From Enterococcus sp. RIT-PI-f (GTDB lineage Bacteria; Bacillota; Bacilli; Lactobacillales; Enterococcaceae): a DNA stretch of 64,000 bases. This document shows positions 35,624 through 45,872 of the stretch, in pieces. The stretch is from positions 62,001 through 126,000 of the forward strand of contig NZ_LHOX01000011.1 in assembly GCF_001297065.1 (NCBI RefSeq). The letters are read 5' to 3'. The stretch's first letter is position 1, and each line of letters starts with the position of its first letter. Under the pieces are notes generated by a model. That model had not been told where the DNA came from, searched no databases, and saw only the letters and a list, made by a program, of their open reading frames with translations. The translations under genes were made by a program, and so were the position numbers.

Positions 35624-36706
35624 ATGATTGAACTATCTGTCCCGGGAAAATTATTTATTGCAGGTGAATATGCGGTGGTTGAGCCTGGTCACCCCGCGAT
35701 TATCGTAGCCGTTGACCAATTTATCAATATCACGATCGAGCAAGCCAAGAAAAACGGCAGTATCCAATCTGCTCAATATAGTGACTTGCCTATCCGTTGG
35801 ACCAGACGCAAAGGAGAACTTGTTTTAGATCACCGTGACAATCCTTTCCATTATATTTTGGCCGCTATTCGCTTAACAGAAAAGTACGCACGAGAAAAAG
35901 GGACTACTTTGTCCTTTTATGATTTAAAAGTGACCAGTGAATTGGATAATTCCAATGGCCGGAAATATGGTCTAGGTTCTAGTGGTGCAGTGACGGTGGC
36001 CACCGTCAAAGCATTGAACTTGTTTTATCAGTTGAACATGGATCGATTGACACAATTCAAAATTGCCGCTTTGGCTCATTTAGCGATACAAGGCAATGGC
36101 TCTTGCGGTGACATCGCGGCCTCATGTTATGGCGGCTGGTTGGCATTTTCGACCTTTGACCATGACTGGGTCTTGACGCAACAGAAACAACGCTCGCTGA
36201 CTGATTTGTTGGCAGCGGACTGGCCAGGATTGTCGATTCGCCCGCTCACCGTTCCGAAAACATTGCGATTGCTGATTGGTTGGACAGGCTCTCCCGCTTC
36301 TACTTCTGATTTAGTCGATCAAGTGTATCAATCAAAAGAAGCCAAGGAAACTGCCTATGCTGATTTTCTCAATGCCAGCAAATCTTGTGTCAATCGGTTG
36401 ATCGATGGCTTCTTGAATGAAGATAGCCGAACAATCAAAAAAATGATCACTGAAAACCGCAAGTTATTGGTGGGATTATCTGCCCTGACTGGTGTGTTGA
36501 TCGAAACCCCCGCCCTCAAAAAACTATGCGACTTAGCAGAAACCTATCGCGGTGCAGCCAAGTCTTCTGGTGCCGGCGGTGGTGACTGCGGGATCGTGAT
36601 CGTCGATCAAAAAACGGGGATTTTGCCTTTGATGAGCGCCTGGGAAAAAGCGGCTATCATACCGTTGCCATTACATGTCTACCACTATCGGGAGGATCAA
36701 GTATGA
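35624..36706 (+). CDS. mvaK2: Phosphomevalonate kinase
   Basis: The 360-aa GHMP kinase phosphorylates mevalonate 5-phosphate. It opens IELSVPGKLFIAGEYAVVEPGHPAI, with the ATP loop KYGLGSSGAVTVATVKAL and the C-terminal AKSSGAGGGDCGIVI motif. TAGGAG precedes the start ten bases after mvaD. The stop overlaps the next start as ATGA. Confidence 0.95.
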   Translation: MIELSVPGKLFIAGEYAVVEPGHPAIIVAVDQFINITIEQAKKNGSIQSAQYSDLPIRWTRRKGELVLDHRDNPFHYILAAIRLTEKYAREKGTTLSFYDLKVTSELDNSNGRKYGLGSSGAVTVATVKALNLFYQLNMDRLTQFKIAALAHLAIQGNGSCGDIAASCYGGWLAFSTFDHDWVLTQQKQRSLTDLLAADWPGLSIRPLTVPKTLRLLIGWTGSPASTSDLVDQVYQSKEAKETAYADFLNASKSCVNRLIDGFLNEDSRTIKKMITENRKLLVGLSALTGVLIETPALKKLCDLAETYRGAAKSSGAGGGDCGIVIVDQKTGILPLMSAWEKAAIIPLPLHVYHYREDQV

Positions 36707-37743
36707 ATCGAAAAGATGAACACGTATCTTTAGCCAAAGCGTTTCACAAAGATCGCAGCAATGACTTTGATGCGGTTCAGCTTGTCCATCATTCCTTTCC
36801 GGGAGTAGATGTTGACCAAGTGACCATCGCAACCACATTATTCGACCGCTCCTTCACCAGCCCTTTTTTTATCAACGCCATGACTGGCGGCAGTCCAAAA
36901 ACCAAAGAGATCAATCGCGATTTGGCGGAGATTGCTCAAGCGTGCGACTTGATGATGGCGACAGGCTCTGTATCAGCGGCGCTGAAAGATTCATCTGTTT
37001 CTGATACATTCACCGTCGTCAGAGAGACTTTTCCCACTGGCTTTTTGCTTGCCAATATCGGTGCTGGCAGCCCTGTTGAGAATGCGCAGCGGGCAATTGA
37101 TTTGTTTCAAGCTGATGCCTTGCAGATCCACCTGAATGCCCCCCAAGAATTGGTCATGCCTGAAGGGGATCGTGACTTCCGCCAATGGTTGACCTTATTA
37201 GAAAGAACTGTTGCCCAGGTCAATGTCCCTGTGATCGTGAAAGAAGTCGGTTTCGGCATGTCGCGGGAAACCATTCAGCAGTTGCTGGATATTGGCGTTG
37301 AAACCATTGATGTTGCAGGCAGTGGCGGTACAAGTTTTACGCAAATCGAAAATGCCCGTCGCAAAAAGCGCGAAATGGCTTATCTCGATCATTTTGGTCA
37401 ATCCACGGTGATTGCATTGTTGGAAGCCAATGAAGTCAATCAAACTTTCACTCGCATCGCGTCGGGAGGGATACGAGATGCCTTCGATATTTTCAAAGCC
37501 CTTTGCCTCGGCGCCAAAAGCGTTGGTTTATCTGGTACGATCCTGAACCTTCTATTGACCAAAGGCAAAGAGGAAACGATTGCCACCATTCAATCTTGGC
37601 AAGCAGAATTGACCTTGCTTTATGCCATGGTTGGGCAGTCCCAGACCAGTGACTTGACGAATGTGCCTTTGGTACTTAGCGGACCTGTCAAAGACTGGTG
37701 CGAAGCAAGACGTATTCCTTTAACCACTTATAGTTTCCGTTGA
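36703..37743 (+). CDS. fni: Type 2 isopentenyl-diphosphate delta-isomerase
   Basis: The 346-aa FMN enzyme interconverts isopentenyl and dimethylallyl diphosphate. It carries VQLVHHSFPG, the flavin-binding NAMTGGSPKTKEINRDLA, TGSVSAALKD, and the phosphate-binding VAGSGGTSFTQIENARR. It ends the mevalonate operon with an ATGA overlap at its start and a terminator 20 bases after its stop. Confidence 0.95.
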   Translation: MNRKDEHVSLAKAFHKDRSNDFDAVQLVHHSFPGVDVDQVTIATTLFDRSFTSPFFINAMTGGSPKTKEINRDLAEIAQACDLMMATGSVSAALKDSSVSDTFTVVRETFPTGFLLANIGAGSPVENAQRAIDLFQADALQIHLNAPQELVMPEGDRDFRQWLTLLERTVAQVNVPVIVKEVGFGMSRETIQQLLDIGVETIDVAGSGGTSFTQIENARRKKREMAYLDHFGQSTVIALLEANEVNQTFTRIASGGIRDAFDIFKALCLGAKSVGLSGTILNLLLTKGKEETIATIQSWQAELTLLYAMVGQSQTSDLTNVPLVLSGPVKDWCEARRIPLTTYSFR

Positions 37744-37761
37744 TCCATCCTATCTTTACGA

Positions 37762-37800
37762 AGAACGTCTGATTCTCCTTGAGTCAGACGTTCTTTTTTC
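37762..37800 (+). terminator. Mevalonate operon terminator
   Basis: AGAACGTCTGA and TCAGACGTTCT form a perfect stem followed by six T. Confidence 0.88.
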
Positions 37801-37823
37801 TGGCCTTTCAGCCAACGATAGCT

Positions 37824-37846
37824 TTGATAATCACTTTCATTATCAA
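37824..37846 (+). promoter_or_regulatory. Fur/PerR-like operator upstream of the P1B-4 ATPase
   Basis: TTGATAAT and ATTATCAA flank a seven-base centre; the inner 19 bases (37826-37844) match the classic Fur box at 15 positions. A possible extended -10 TGCTATGCT lies at 37881-37889. An iron- or peroxide-sensing Fur-family regulator is inferred. Confidence 0.55.
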
Positions 37847-37933
37847 GTAGCCTATTTTTTTACAATCAAAATGCCCAATATGCTATGCTGAAGATAAAGC
37901 AGACAGTGCTCAAAAAAAGAAGGAGGCGTTCTG

Positions 37934-39844
37934 ATGCTTAAATCAACCAGTTCAGCCATGATATCTACCCTAATTTGCCTTATTCTCATGATTGTAGGCG
38001 CTACTTTATCCTATCTTGCCTTGCCTTTCAGTGAAGCGGCCTATGGATTGGCGATCCTTGCCGGTGGTTGGAAACAAACATGGGCAGGGATCGAGGAGTT
38101 GTGGACAGATAAATCACTCAATGTTGATTTGTTGATGGCGTTAGCTGCAATTGGTGCCTGTACCATTGGTCACTGGTTCGAAGGTGCCATGCTGACTTTT
38201 ATTTTTTGCCTGAGTGGTGCACTGGAAGAATATACCACCAACAAAAGCACCCGTGAAATCAGTTCCTTGATGGCTTTGAAACCTACCACTGCACAGCGTG
38301 TGCTGTCAGATGGGCAACTGAAAGAAGTAGCCGTCGAAGAATTGGCTGTGCATGATACGATCATGGTAGCCAAAGGCACTGCTATTCCTATTGATGGACA
38401 AATCATCCATGGTATCAGCACTGTCGATGAAGCAGCCCTCAGCGGTGAATCATTGCCCGTAGATAAGCAACAAGGAGATACAGTCTATGGTGGAACGATC
38501 AATTTAGGGCAGCCGTTATTGATCACTGTCACCCACACGAGTGAACAGACACGTTTTGCCAAGATCATTCAACTTGTCGAAGAAGCCCAGCAACTCCCTA
38601 GCCAAACCGCTACACTCATTGAAAAAATCGAAAAGATTTATGTGCCCATCGTCATGGGTATGGTGCCATTGATGATCATCTTGAGCACGTTATATACGGA
38701 TTGGGGATTTCAAGAAAGTTTTTATCGCGGTATGGTATTACTCGTTGTTGCCTCGCCTTGTGCATTGGTGGCTTCAGCTACACCCGCAACGCTGGCCGCA
38801 ATCTCCCACGCTGCCCGGATCGGTGTCCTTTGCAAAGGTGGGCAAGCATTAGATACTTTCGCCCACATGAAGGCGATCGCTTTTGATAAAACTGGCACTT
38901 TGACCAATGGTCAACCTGTTGTTTCAGATGTTGCTTTTTTTGAGGACATCCCCGATCTGCCTCGTTTGATCGTAGGCATGGAGTCCCAATCTGCGCATCC
39001 CTTAGCAGAAGCAATCAAAAAGTTTTACGCCGACACGGAGCCATTACCAATGAAAGTGAATGAACACGCAGGAGTTGGATTGACTGCAGACGTTCAAGAC
39101 CACCATTGGCAAATAGGCAAAGAAGCCATTACAGCCGATTTATCCCCGCAGCAAACGGCGCAACTGGATCAACTAAAAGCCCAAGGAAAAACGATGATCT
39201 ATATCAACCGAGATGGGCAACTTGTTGGCTATTTGGCATTATTAGATCAACCTCGGACAGATGCCCAAGCATGCATCCGTTATTTTCGTAAACTAGGTGT
39301 CCACACAACCATGCTGACAGGCGATCATCAAGGCACTGCCCAACGTGTGGCCGCAGAAATCGGCATAGATGACTATCTCAGTGACTGTCTGCCCGATGAA
39401 AAAACGACGGCCATCAAGACATTGAAAGCGCGGTATCAAGTCAATGCCATGATTGGCGATGGCATCAATGATGCCCCTGCACTTGCCACCGCTAGTCTGG
39501 GTATCGCTATGGGAGAAGGAACAGATGTGGCCATGGATGTCGCTGATATCGTGTTGATGAAAAATGATCTGTTGCGTTTAGTCGACTGTCATCGTTTAGC
39601 CCTTAAATTACAGCGGATCATCAAACAGAACATTCTTTTTTCCATTGGCGTGATCCTTCTATTGATCGCCTCGAACTTCTTACGTTTCTTGTCACTGCCC
39701 CTCGGTGTGATTGGTCATGAAGGCAGTACGATCCTAGTGATCCTCAATGGCTTGCGGCTCTTGATTCCCCTCAAAAAAGAGCAGCATCTGCCGACCCCTC
39801 ACTGTGATGATTGCGTCTTGTATCAAAAAATGCAGCACATCTAA
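37934..39844 (+). CDS. P1B-4-type metal-transporting ATPase (PfeT/ZosA-like)
   Basis: The 636-aa heavy-metal P-type ATPase lacks an N-terminal metal domain. It has the membrane SPC motif (VVASPCALVA) and a last-helix HEGST motif, the pair that marks P1B-4 pumps, plus the phosphorylation site DKTGTLTNG and hinge GDGINDAPALATA. P1B-4 members such as Bacillus PfeT and Listeria FrvA export Fe2+, others Co2+ or Zn2+. The C-terminal tail ends in a His/Cys segment (TPHCDDC). The Fur-like box upstream supports iron export. Monocistronic, with GGAGG upstream. Confidence 0.85.
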   Translation: MLKSTSSAMISTLICLILMIVGATLSYLALPFSEAAYGLAILAGGWKQTWAGIEELWTDKSLNVDLLMALAAIGACTIGHWFEGAMLTFIFCLSGALEEYTTNKSTREISSLMALKPTTAQRVLSDGQLKEVAVEELAVHDTIMVAKGTAIPIDGQIIHGISTVDEAALSGESLPVDKQQGDTVYGGTINLGQPLLITVTHTSEQTRFAKIIQLVEEAQQLPSQTATLIEKIEKIYVPIVMGMVPLMIILSTLYTDWGFQESFYRGMVLLVVASPCALVASATPATLAAISHAARIGVLCKGGQALDTFAHMKAIAFDKTGTLTNGQPVVSDVAFFEDIPDLPRLIVGMESQSAHPLAEAIKKFYADTEPLPMKVNEHAGVGLTADVQDHHWQIGKEAITADLSPQQTAQLDQLKAQGKTMIYINRDGQLVGYLALLDQPRTDAQACIRYFRKLGVHTTMLTGDHQGTAQRVAAEIGIDDYLSDCLPDEKTTAIKTLKARYQVNAMIGDGINDAPALATASLGIAMGEGTDVAMDVADIVLMKNDLLRLVDCHRLALKLQRIIKQNILFSIGVILLLIASNFLRFLSLPLGVIGHEGSTILVILNGLRLLIPLKKEQHLPTPHCDDCVLYQKMQHI

Positions 39845-39870
39845 AAAACGGATGTGCTGCATTTCTTTTA
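39825..39870. terminator. Bidirectional terminator
   Basis: AAATGCAGCACATC and GATGTGCTGCATTT form a stem spanning the ATPase stop codon, with T-rich tails on both strands for the converging genes. Confidence 0.85.
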
Positions 39871-41214
39871 TTTACTTTGTTTAAGCCCTTCTTGCTCAGC
39901 AAACAATTTGCCATCATACATTTTGAAGAAAGGGTAATAACAGACAATCGATACACCCAAATTGATCAACGCGATCAATACGGCGCGAAAATCGCCGCCA
40001 GTACCTAAGAAAGCCCCAATACCAAGGGGAGAGATCCAAGGGATACCTGTGATGATTTTGCTGACAAAGCCAACGGATGACGCAAAGTACGCAATGGATG
40101 CCGTAATCATGGGCGTCACAATAAATGGGATGATCAAGTATGGGTTATAGACGATCGGTGCCCCGAAGATCACCGGTTCATTGATATTAAATAATCCTGG
40201 TAAAATGGCTGCTTTCCCCAATACTTTCAATTGCTGCGATTTGGCGACAAAGAGCATTAGTAAAACCAAGCCCAATGTACTGCCAGCTCCGCCAATAAAA
40301 ATATACATATTCACGAAATCCCCCGCAAAAATATTGTTTGCGCCATCAATGTTTTCCGTCAAGGCAACCAATAAAATCGGGTTGATAAAACTATTTTTGA
40401 TCACTGCCGTTCCATGAACACCGACTGCCCATAATAGATGGATCAGCAACATGATCACCATGATCCCTAACCATGACCCCGTCAAATCTTTCACAAATTC
40501 AAACGGTTTTGAAAGCAAGCCATGCAGATCCGTATGGAACAAAGCTAAGACGCCATTGATGATCACCATCAAAAAGGCAATCAAGATTGCCGGGATCAAT
40601 GAAGCAAATGCCTTGCTGACACCATCCGGCACCCCCTCAGGCATTTGGATCGTGATATTATGTTTGACACACAAGCGATAGACGGTTGTTGCCAAAACAG
40701 CGGTAATGATACCGATAAAAATCCCAACGCCGCTGAAACGCGTGATCCAACCGCCAACAGCGATACCATTATACACAATGGCTGTATCACTTTCAGTTTG
40801 AAGCAATTGCGCTGCCCCGTCTGTGATATCCACTTGAATGATCGTCATCAAGAACGCGTACAAGCCCAGGATCGCCCCGACAAAGCTGCTGACACCCAGC
40901 TTATCCTCTTTACGATAGATCTCAGTCAAGTAATAGCCCGTTGCCAAGCAATAAAAGACCGCAATCGAGCCAATCGACATCGTTGTCGCCACCGTATACA
41001 AAGGGGAAAATTTCAAAATCGTTCCTTCAAAAAAACCAGCTAACGGTGGGATGATCTGGGGCAGATTATTGATAATCAAAAAGATAGAACCCACGATCGT
41101 AAATGGCACCGTAATAATACCGGCTTGCATGATCGCCCGGATAAAGCGCAGATTCGCCACTTTATTCAAAGGCGGCATCAGGCGTGTTTCTAAAAAACCA
41201 AAGACACTATTCAT
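39868..41214 (-). CDS. PTS system, cellobiose/lactose-family IIC component
   Basis: The 448-aa membrane permease has about ten membrane segments and family signatures such as FNINEPVIFGAPIVYNP near residue 345. It imports and phosphorylates a beta-glucoside, probably cellobiose-like, given the downstream partner encoding a GH1 enzyme. No IIA or IIB genes are adjacent, so these must be shared from elsewhere. It lies 23 bases after the GH1 gene. Confidence 0.9.
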   Translation of the reverse strand: MNSVFGFLETRLMPPLNKVANLRFIRAIMQAGIITVPFTIVGSIFLIINNLPQIIPPLAGFFEGTILKFSPLYTVATTMSIGSIAVFYCLATGYYLTEIYRKEDKLGVSSFVGAILGLYAFLMTIIQVDITDGAAQLLQTESDTAIVYNGIAVGGWITRFSGVGIFIGIITAVLATTVYRLCVKHNITIQMPEGVPDGVSKAFASLIPAILIAFLMVIINGVLALFHTDLHGLLSKPFEFVKDLTGSWLGIMVIMLLIHLLWAVGVHGTAVIKNSFINPILLVALTENIDGANNIFAGDFVNMYIFIGGAGSTLGLVLLMLFVAKSQQLKVLGKAAILPGLFNINEPVIFGAPIVYNPYLIIPFIVTPMITASIAYFASSVGFVSKIITGIPWISPLGIGAFLGTGGDFRAVLIALINLGVSIVCYYPFFKMYDGKLFAEQEGLKQSK

Positions 41215-41237
41215 TTTTTACTCCTCCAACCAAGGGC

Positions 41238-42617
41238 TCACCCTTCTTTGATTAATGTTTGATACCAATAAAAACTATCTTTCCGATACCGTTTTTGTGC
41301 CTTCTCGTCATCATCTGTCCGATCGACATAAATAAACCCGTAGCGCTTTTTGATCCCTTCATGGACGCTGATCAAATCGATTGCCGACCAAGGACTATAA
41401 CCAATCAGTTCTACGCCAGCATTGATCGCTGCCAAGCATTGCGCTGTATGCTGTGCCAAATAGTCGATACGATAATCATCATGGATTTTTTCGTCCGCTG
41501 TTAATTGATCCTCCGCACCTAAACCATTTTCAGTTATGATAATAGGCAAATGATAGCGGTCATATAGCGTCTGCAGCGTGGTTTTCAACCCTAACGGATC
41601 AATCGTCCAATTAAAGGCATTCTTTTTTAAATACGTATTGGTGAACCCTTTATAAAATCCACGTTCCATGATATCTTCACTTTGCTGATCGCTGATGCCA
41701 TTTTTCATATCCCCAGTTGTTGTCGGTTGTTCTACAGTCACTGTCGTATAAAAGTTCATCGCCACAAAATCAGGCAAAGCTGTTTTCATCAGTACTTCAT
41801 CTTCAGGCGCAAACGTGACAGCAATCTGATTTTGTTGAAGATAATCCTTGAAAACAGCATTGTAACGACCAAAACACGCAAAATCTAGATAAGCCCAATT
41901 ACGGACACTATTGAAATATAGGGCGGCTTGATTGTCTTCTGGTTTACTCGTTGCCGGATAGACCAATGAAATATTCGGCACTGGGCCAATTTTTCCGTCA
42001 GGAACCAATGCATGACATCGGTCAAAGGCATGTTTTTCAGCCATCATCAAATGATGGAATTGCTGATATTTTTCCTGCAAAGGAATCTCTTTGCCTAAAA
42101 TCTTGCGATCTACCAACAGCATGATATTGGGTTCATTGATCGTTAACCAATGGGTCACACGATCACCGTATGCTGTAAACAACGTTTCTGCATATTCTTT
42201 GAAGGCTGTCACTGTTTCTCGATTCGTCCAACCACCTTCATCTTCTAAGGCTTGCGGCAAATCAAAATGGCTCAAAGTGATATATGGCTGGATATCATAC
42301 TTCAGCAGTTCATCGATCACATCACTATAGTGATCGAGCCCTTGTTGATTGATGGTCCCACGGCCATTGGGAAAGATCCGTGTCCAAGCAATCGAAAAAC
42401 GAAAGATCTTGATCCCCATTTCAGCGAGCAATGCAATATCTTCTTTGTAGTGATGATAATGGTCAACTGCTACGGTAAAGTCAGCAATCTCATGGTTATC
42501 TCGGGGACGGGTATCTTGGACACTAAGTCCCTTCCCATCAGTTGCATAGGCACCTTCTGTTTGATGGGCAGAAATCGATGCCCCCCATAAAAAATCTTTT
42601 GGAAATCTTTCTGTCAT
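41238..42617 (-). CDS. Glycoside hydrolase family 1, probable 6-phospho-beta-glucosidase
   Basis: The 459-aa GH1 enzyme cleaves phosphorylated beta-glucosides brought in by the PTS. It has the N-terminal FPKDFLWGASISAHQTEGA, the acid/base Glu162 in TINEPN and the nucleophile in IITENGLG near residue 357. Phospho-specific and non-phospho GH1 enzymes are hard to tell apart by eye; the PTS partner supports the former. First gene of the operon, with a cre-like site upstream. Confidence 0.9.
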   Translation of the reverse strand: MTERFPKDFLWGASISAHQTEGAYATDGKGLSVQDTRPRDNHEIADFTVAVDHYHHYKEDIALLAEMGIKIFRFSIAWTRIFPNGRGTINQQGLDHYSDVIDELLKYDIQPYITLSHFDLPQALEDEGGWTNRETVTAFKEYAETLFTAYGDRVTHWLTINEPNIMLLVDRKILGKEIPLQEKYQQFHHLMMAEKHAFDRCHALVPDGKIGPVPNISLVYPATSKPEDNQAALYFNSVRNWAYLDFACFGRYNAVFKDYLQQNQIAVTFAPEDEVLMKTALPDFVAMNFYTTVTVEQPTTTGDMKNGISDQQSEDIMERGFYKGFTNTYLKKNAFNWTIDPLGLKTTLQTLYDRYHLPIIITENGLGAEDQLTADEKIHDDYRIDYLAQHTAQCLAAINAGVELIGYSPWSAIDLISVHEGIKKRYGFIYVDRTDDDEKAQKRYRKDSFYWYQTLIKEG

Positions 42618-42639
42618 ATCGTTCTCCTATCTCTTTTTA

Positions 42640-42653
42640 GTAAAGCGCTTTCT
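42640..42653 (-). promoter_or_regulatory. Candidate cre site before the beta-glucoside operon
   Basis: AGAAAGCGCTTTAC on the minus strand has the palindromic GAAAGCGCTTT core of strong cre sites and overlaps a likely -10 (TTGGCA-17-TAAGAA). CcpA repression is inferred. Confidence 0.55.
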
Positions 42654-42701
42654 TACCCTTAGATTAATCTTTTGCCAAGCTAATTTCAAGACATCTCCTG
42701 T

Positions 42702-42733
42702 AACCGTTCATGAATCTTTTTTTATGAACGGTT
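42702..42733. repeat. Inverted repeat between the GH1 gene and the DeoR regulator gene
   Basis: AACCGTTCAT and ATGAACGGTT are separated by 12 bases. It lacks a T tail on the minus strand after the regulator gene, so it could be either a weak terminator or an operator for the adjacent regulator. Confidence 0.5.
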
Positions 42734-42748
42734 GCTTGACTTGATGAT

Positions 42749-43525
42749 TTATTTTGATGCGGCTAGCGAGTCGATGACCACACCGGCCTGTGTAAAGTAC
42801 GTATGAAGATGTGCAGGTACTTCTCCAGGTACGAGCATATGGTCCATTGAGAACGTTCTGTCTATCATAAATCCCGGCACCTGCCCCAAATGTTTTCCGT
42901 CTGTATAAATGATTTTTTTTCCTTTCGTATGATGGAGCATCGTCCGGTAAACAAACGACTCTGCCAAAGAACGGCTAGTGATTTCATGTTCATTTATCCC
43001 AACTACTTCCAAAAAGCATAGATCCGCATCAAATTTTGAAAAAGTCCATGTCGCAATATCTCCGACCAAAGCATTTGTTCCAGCTTCTAACTCGCCACCA
43101 CATAAATAAATCATACCGGGGTCCTCCCTTTGTGCGATAGACAACGCCTGATAATCGTTTGTGATGATGGTGATAGCCAATTGAACCAATGCCTCGATCA
43201 AAGCAGTTGAATGCTTGCTGGCACCGACAAAAACCGTTTGTTTCCTTTGCACGAACGATTGGCAAAATTGGATCAATCCAGCTGTTTCTATTGAAGATGA
43301 CTGTTCTTGATGGTGATATGGTTGGGGGATTTTGTTGATACGCACACCCCCATAGTATCGCTCAATCAATCGTTTTTTTTCTAAAAACAATAAGTCCCTG
43401 CGTATCGTCACCAACGACACATGAAATAAGACTGCTAACTCATGAACAGTTGCTTGTCCCCTTCTTTCAATATACTGGATCATTGCTTCTCGACGACGGT
43501 AGACACTCCCTTGACTCGCTTTCAT
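42749..43525 (-). CDS. DeoR/GlpR-family transcriptional regulator
   Basis: The 258-aa regulator has an N-terminal winged helix (RREAMIQYIERRGQATVHELAVLFHVSLVTIRRDL, in parts) and a C-terminal sugar-phosphate-sensing domain (VFVGASKHSTALIEAL, ITNDYQALSIAQ, YLCGGELEAGTNALVG, YTDGKHLG). It is likely to control the adjacent PTS/GH1 operon in response to a sugar phosphate. ATG 43525 has AAGGGAG six bases upstream; ATG 43528 is the alternative. Confidence 0.88.
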   Translation of the reverse strand: MKASQGSVYRRREAMIQYIERRGQATVHELAVLFHVSLVTIRRDLLFLEKKRLIERYYGGVRINKIPQPYHHQEQSSSIETAGLIQFCQSFVQRKQTVFVGASKHSTALIEALVQLAITIITNDYQALSIAQREDPGMIYLCGGELEAGTNALVGDIATWTFSKFDADLCFLEVVGINEHEITSRSLAESFVYRTMLHHTKGKKIIYTDGKHLGQVPGFMIDRTFSMDHMLVPGEVPAHLHTYFTQAGVVIDSLAASK

Positions 43526-43649
43526 CATAGGCTCCCTTCATAGCGAATATTTTGAATTATCTCTTATTTTATCACGTAACGCAAAGAATAAATCTGTCCA
43601 TACCTAGCGCTACCATTCAAAAATATAGAACCTTTTAATCAAAAATCAC

Positions 43650-43687
43650 AAAAAAAAACAAAGCCGAATCAAATTCGACTTTGTTTC
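43650..43687 (-). terminator. pnp terminator
   Basis: AACAAAG-CGAAT pairs with ATTCG-CTTTGTT, followed by eight T on the minus strand. Confidence 0.75.
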
Positions 43688-43721
43688 TTTGTTGTATTGA
43701 AAAACGACGTACGCTTATCTT

Positions 43722-45839
43722 TTATTTTTGTTCTGTTTTTTCTTCATTCAATAGCGCTTTTCTTGAAAGATTGACGCGGCCTTGTTTGTCGATCTCAGTG
43801 ACTTTAACTAAGATTTCATCGCCTTCTTTGACCACATCTTCGACTTTATTGACCCGTTCATTGGCCAATTGTGAGATATGGACTAAGCCGTCTTTGCCTT
43901 TGATCAAGTTGACAAATGCGCCAAATTTTTCAACGCGTACAACTTTACCAAGATAGACTTCGCCAACTTTGACTTCTTTGGTCAATTCTTCAATGATCTT
44001 GATGGCTTTCTTGATCATTTCTGCATCAGCAGAAGCGATCGATACTTTCCCGTCTTGATCAATATCGATTTTAACACCAGTTTCTTCAATAATGCCGTTG
44101 ATGGTATCGCCGCCTTTGCCGATCACATCTTTGATTTTCGCTGGTTCGATTTGAATCATTTCGATCTTCGGTGCATATTGACTTAACTCTTCACGTGGTG
44201 CAGCTAGGGTTGAAGTCAATTCATTTAAGATTTCCATACGGGCTTTTTTGGCTTGTGTTAACGCTTCGGTCAAGATTTGTTCTGTGATCCCTTGGATCTT
44301 GATATCCATTTGCAAAGCAGTGATCCCATCTTTGGTTCCCGCAACTTTAAAGTCCATGTCCCCTAAGTGGTCCTCTAAGCCTTGGATATCCGTTAAGATC
44401 GTATAGTTTTCACCATCAGAAACCAGACCCATAGCGATACCAGCTACTGGCGCTTTGATTGGCACACCAGCATCCATCAATGCCAACGTACCGGCACAAA
44501 TACTTGCTTGAGAAGAAGAACCATTTGATTCTAAAACTTCTGCAACCAAACGAATTGTGTAAGGAAAGACAGTTTCATCAGGAATCACTTGCGCTAAGGC
44601 ACGTTCACCTAACGCACCATGACCAATTTCACGACGACCAGGTGATCCGGCACGGCCAGTTGACCCTACTGAAAATTGTGGGAAATTGTAATGATGGATG
44701 AAACGTTTTGATTCTTCGACACCTAATCCGTCGATGATTTGATGCTCCCCTAAAGGTGCCAATGTACAAGCAGATAATGCTTGTGTTTGTCCCCGTGTGA
44801 ACAAGCCTGAACCATGGACGCGCGGCAATAAACCAACTTCTGAAGCCAATGAACGGATTTCATCTAATTTTCGGCCATCAGGACGAATTTTGTCGATCGT
44901 GATCAATTCACGTACGACATCTTTTTCAAGATCTTCCGCAATCTGTTTCACTTCTTTTAAGAATTGTGCTTCTTCTTCATGTCCAGCAAATTTTTCTGCG
45001 TAAACTTCTTTGACTGTATCTTTGACTTGGTCGATTTCATCTTCACGTGCCAATTTCTCTTCAGTCATCACCGCAGTTTTCATTGTTTGGTAATAGCGAT
45101 CGAAAATTTCTTTTTTCAGATCAGCATCCACTTGCAATAATTTGACTTCCATTTTTGGTTTGCCGACTGCAGCAACGATTTCTTCTTGGAAAGCAACCAA
45201 TTCTTTGATGGCATCAAAACCAAAAAGCAATGCGCCGAGCATATCTTCTTCAGAGACTTCTTTGGCACCAGATTCAACCATATTGATGGCTTGTTTGGTT
45301 CCAGCAACTGTCAACTCGATGTCGGTTTGTTCTGCTTGTTCCACCGTTGGGTTCAAGACGTATTCGCCATTGACACGACCAACATCGACACCTGCGATTG
45401 GGCCGTCGAATGGAATATCAGAAATAGACAATGCCAAAGATGAACCAAACATTGCAGCCATTGCTGGGGTGCAATCTTGTTCAACACTCATCACGATATT
45501 CGTGACTTGAACTTCATTTCTGAAGCCATCAGCAAACATCGGACGGATTGGACGGTCGATCAAACGCGCAGTCAATGTAGCTGCTGTACTTGGGCGTCCT
45601 TCTCGTTTGATAAAGCCGCCAGGAACTTTCCCTACTGCGTACATTTTTTCTTCATAGTTGATGGTTAATGGGAAAAAGTCTGTGTCTTTTGCTTCTTTAG
45701 AAGCTACAGCAGCACTTAAAACGACTGTATCACCATAACGAACCAAAACAGCGCCATTGGCTTGTTTGGCCATTTGTCCGATTTCAACTTCTAATGGGCG
45801 TCCGCCCCAAGTTGTTTTGAATACTTGTTTTTCTGTCAT
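43722..45839 (-). CDS. pnp: Polyribonucleotide nucleotidyltransferase (PNPase)
   Basis: The 705-aa exoribonuclease degrades RNA 3' to 5' with phosphate. Two RNase PH domains (about 10-220 and 310-540; [22 protein letters not shown] and [20 protein letters not shown], in parts) flank a helical domain. A KH domain ([20 protein letters not shown]) and an S1 domain ([19 protein letters not shown]) end it. AAAGGAG precedes the ATG. The 5' leader contains a long hairpin, recalling RNase III-processed pnp leaders. Confidence 0.97.
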   Translation of the reverse strand: MTEKQVFKTTWGGRPLEVEIGQMAKQANGAVLVRYGDTVVLSAAVASKEAKDTDFFPLTINYEEKMYAVGKVPGGFIKREGRPSTAATLTARLIDRPIRPMFADGFRNEVQVTNIVMSVEQDCTPAMAAMFGSSLALSISDIPFDGPIAGVDVGRVNGEYVLNPTVEQAEQTDIELTVAGTKQAINMVESGAKEVSEEDMLGALLFGFDAIKELVAFQEEIVAAVGKPKMEVKLLQVDADLKKEIFDRYYQTMKTAVMTEEKLAREDEIDQVKDTVKEVYAEKFAGHEEEAQFLKEVKQIAEDLEKDVVRELITIDKIRPDGRKLDEIRSLASEVGLLPRVHGSGLFTRGQTQALSACTLAPLGEHQIIDGLGVEESKRFIHHYNFPQFSVGSTGRAGSPGRREIGHGALGERALAQVIPDETVFPYTIRLVAEVLESNGSSSQASICAGTLALMDAGVPIKAPVAGIAMGLVSDGENYTILTDIQGLEDHLGDMDFKVAGTKDGITALQMDIKIQGITEQILTEALTQAKKARMEILNELTSTLAAPREELSQYAPKIEMIQIEPAKIKDVIGKGGDTINGIIEETGVKIDIDQDGKVSIASADAEMIKKAIKIIEELTKEVKVGEVYLGKVVRVEKFGAFVNLIKGKDGLVHISQLANERVNKVEDVVKEGDEILVKVTEIDKQGRVNLSRKALLNEEKTEQK

Positions 45840-45872
45840 GTTCTGCTCCTTTGGGCTGTTCCAAGTAAGTCA

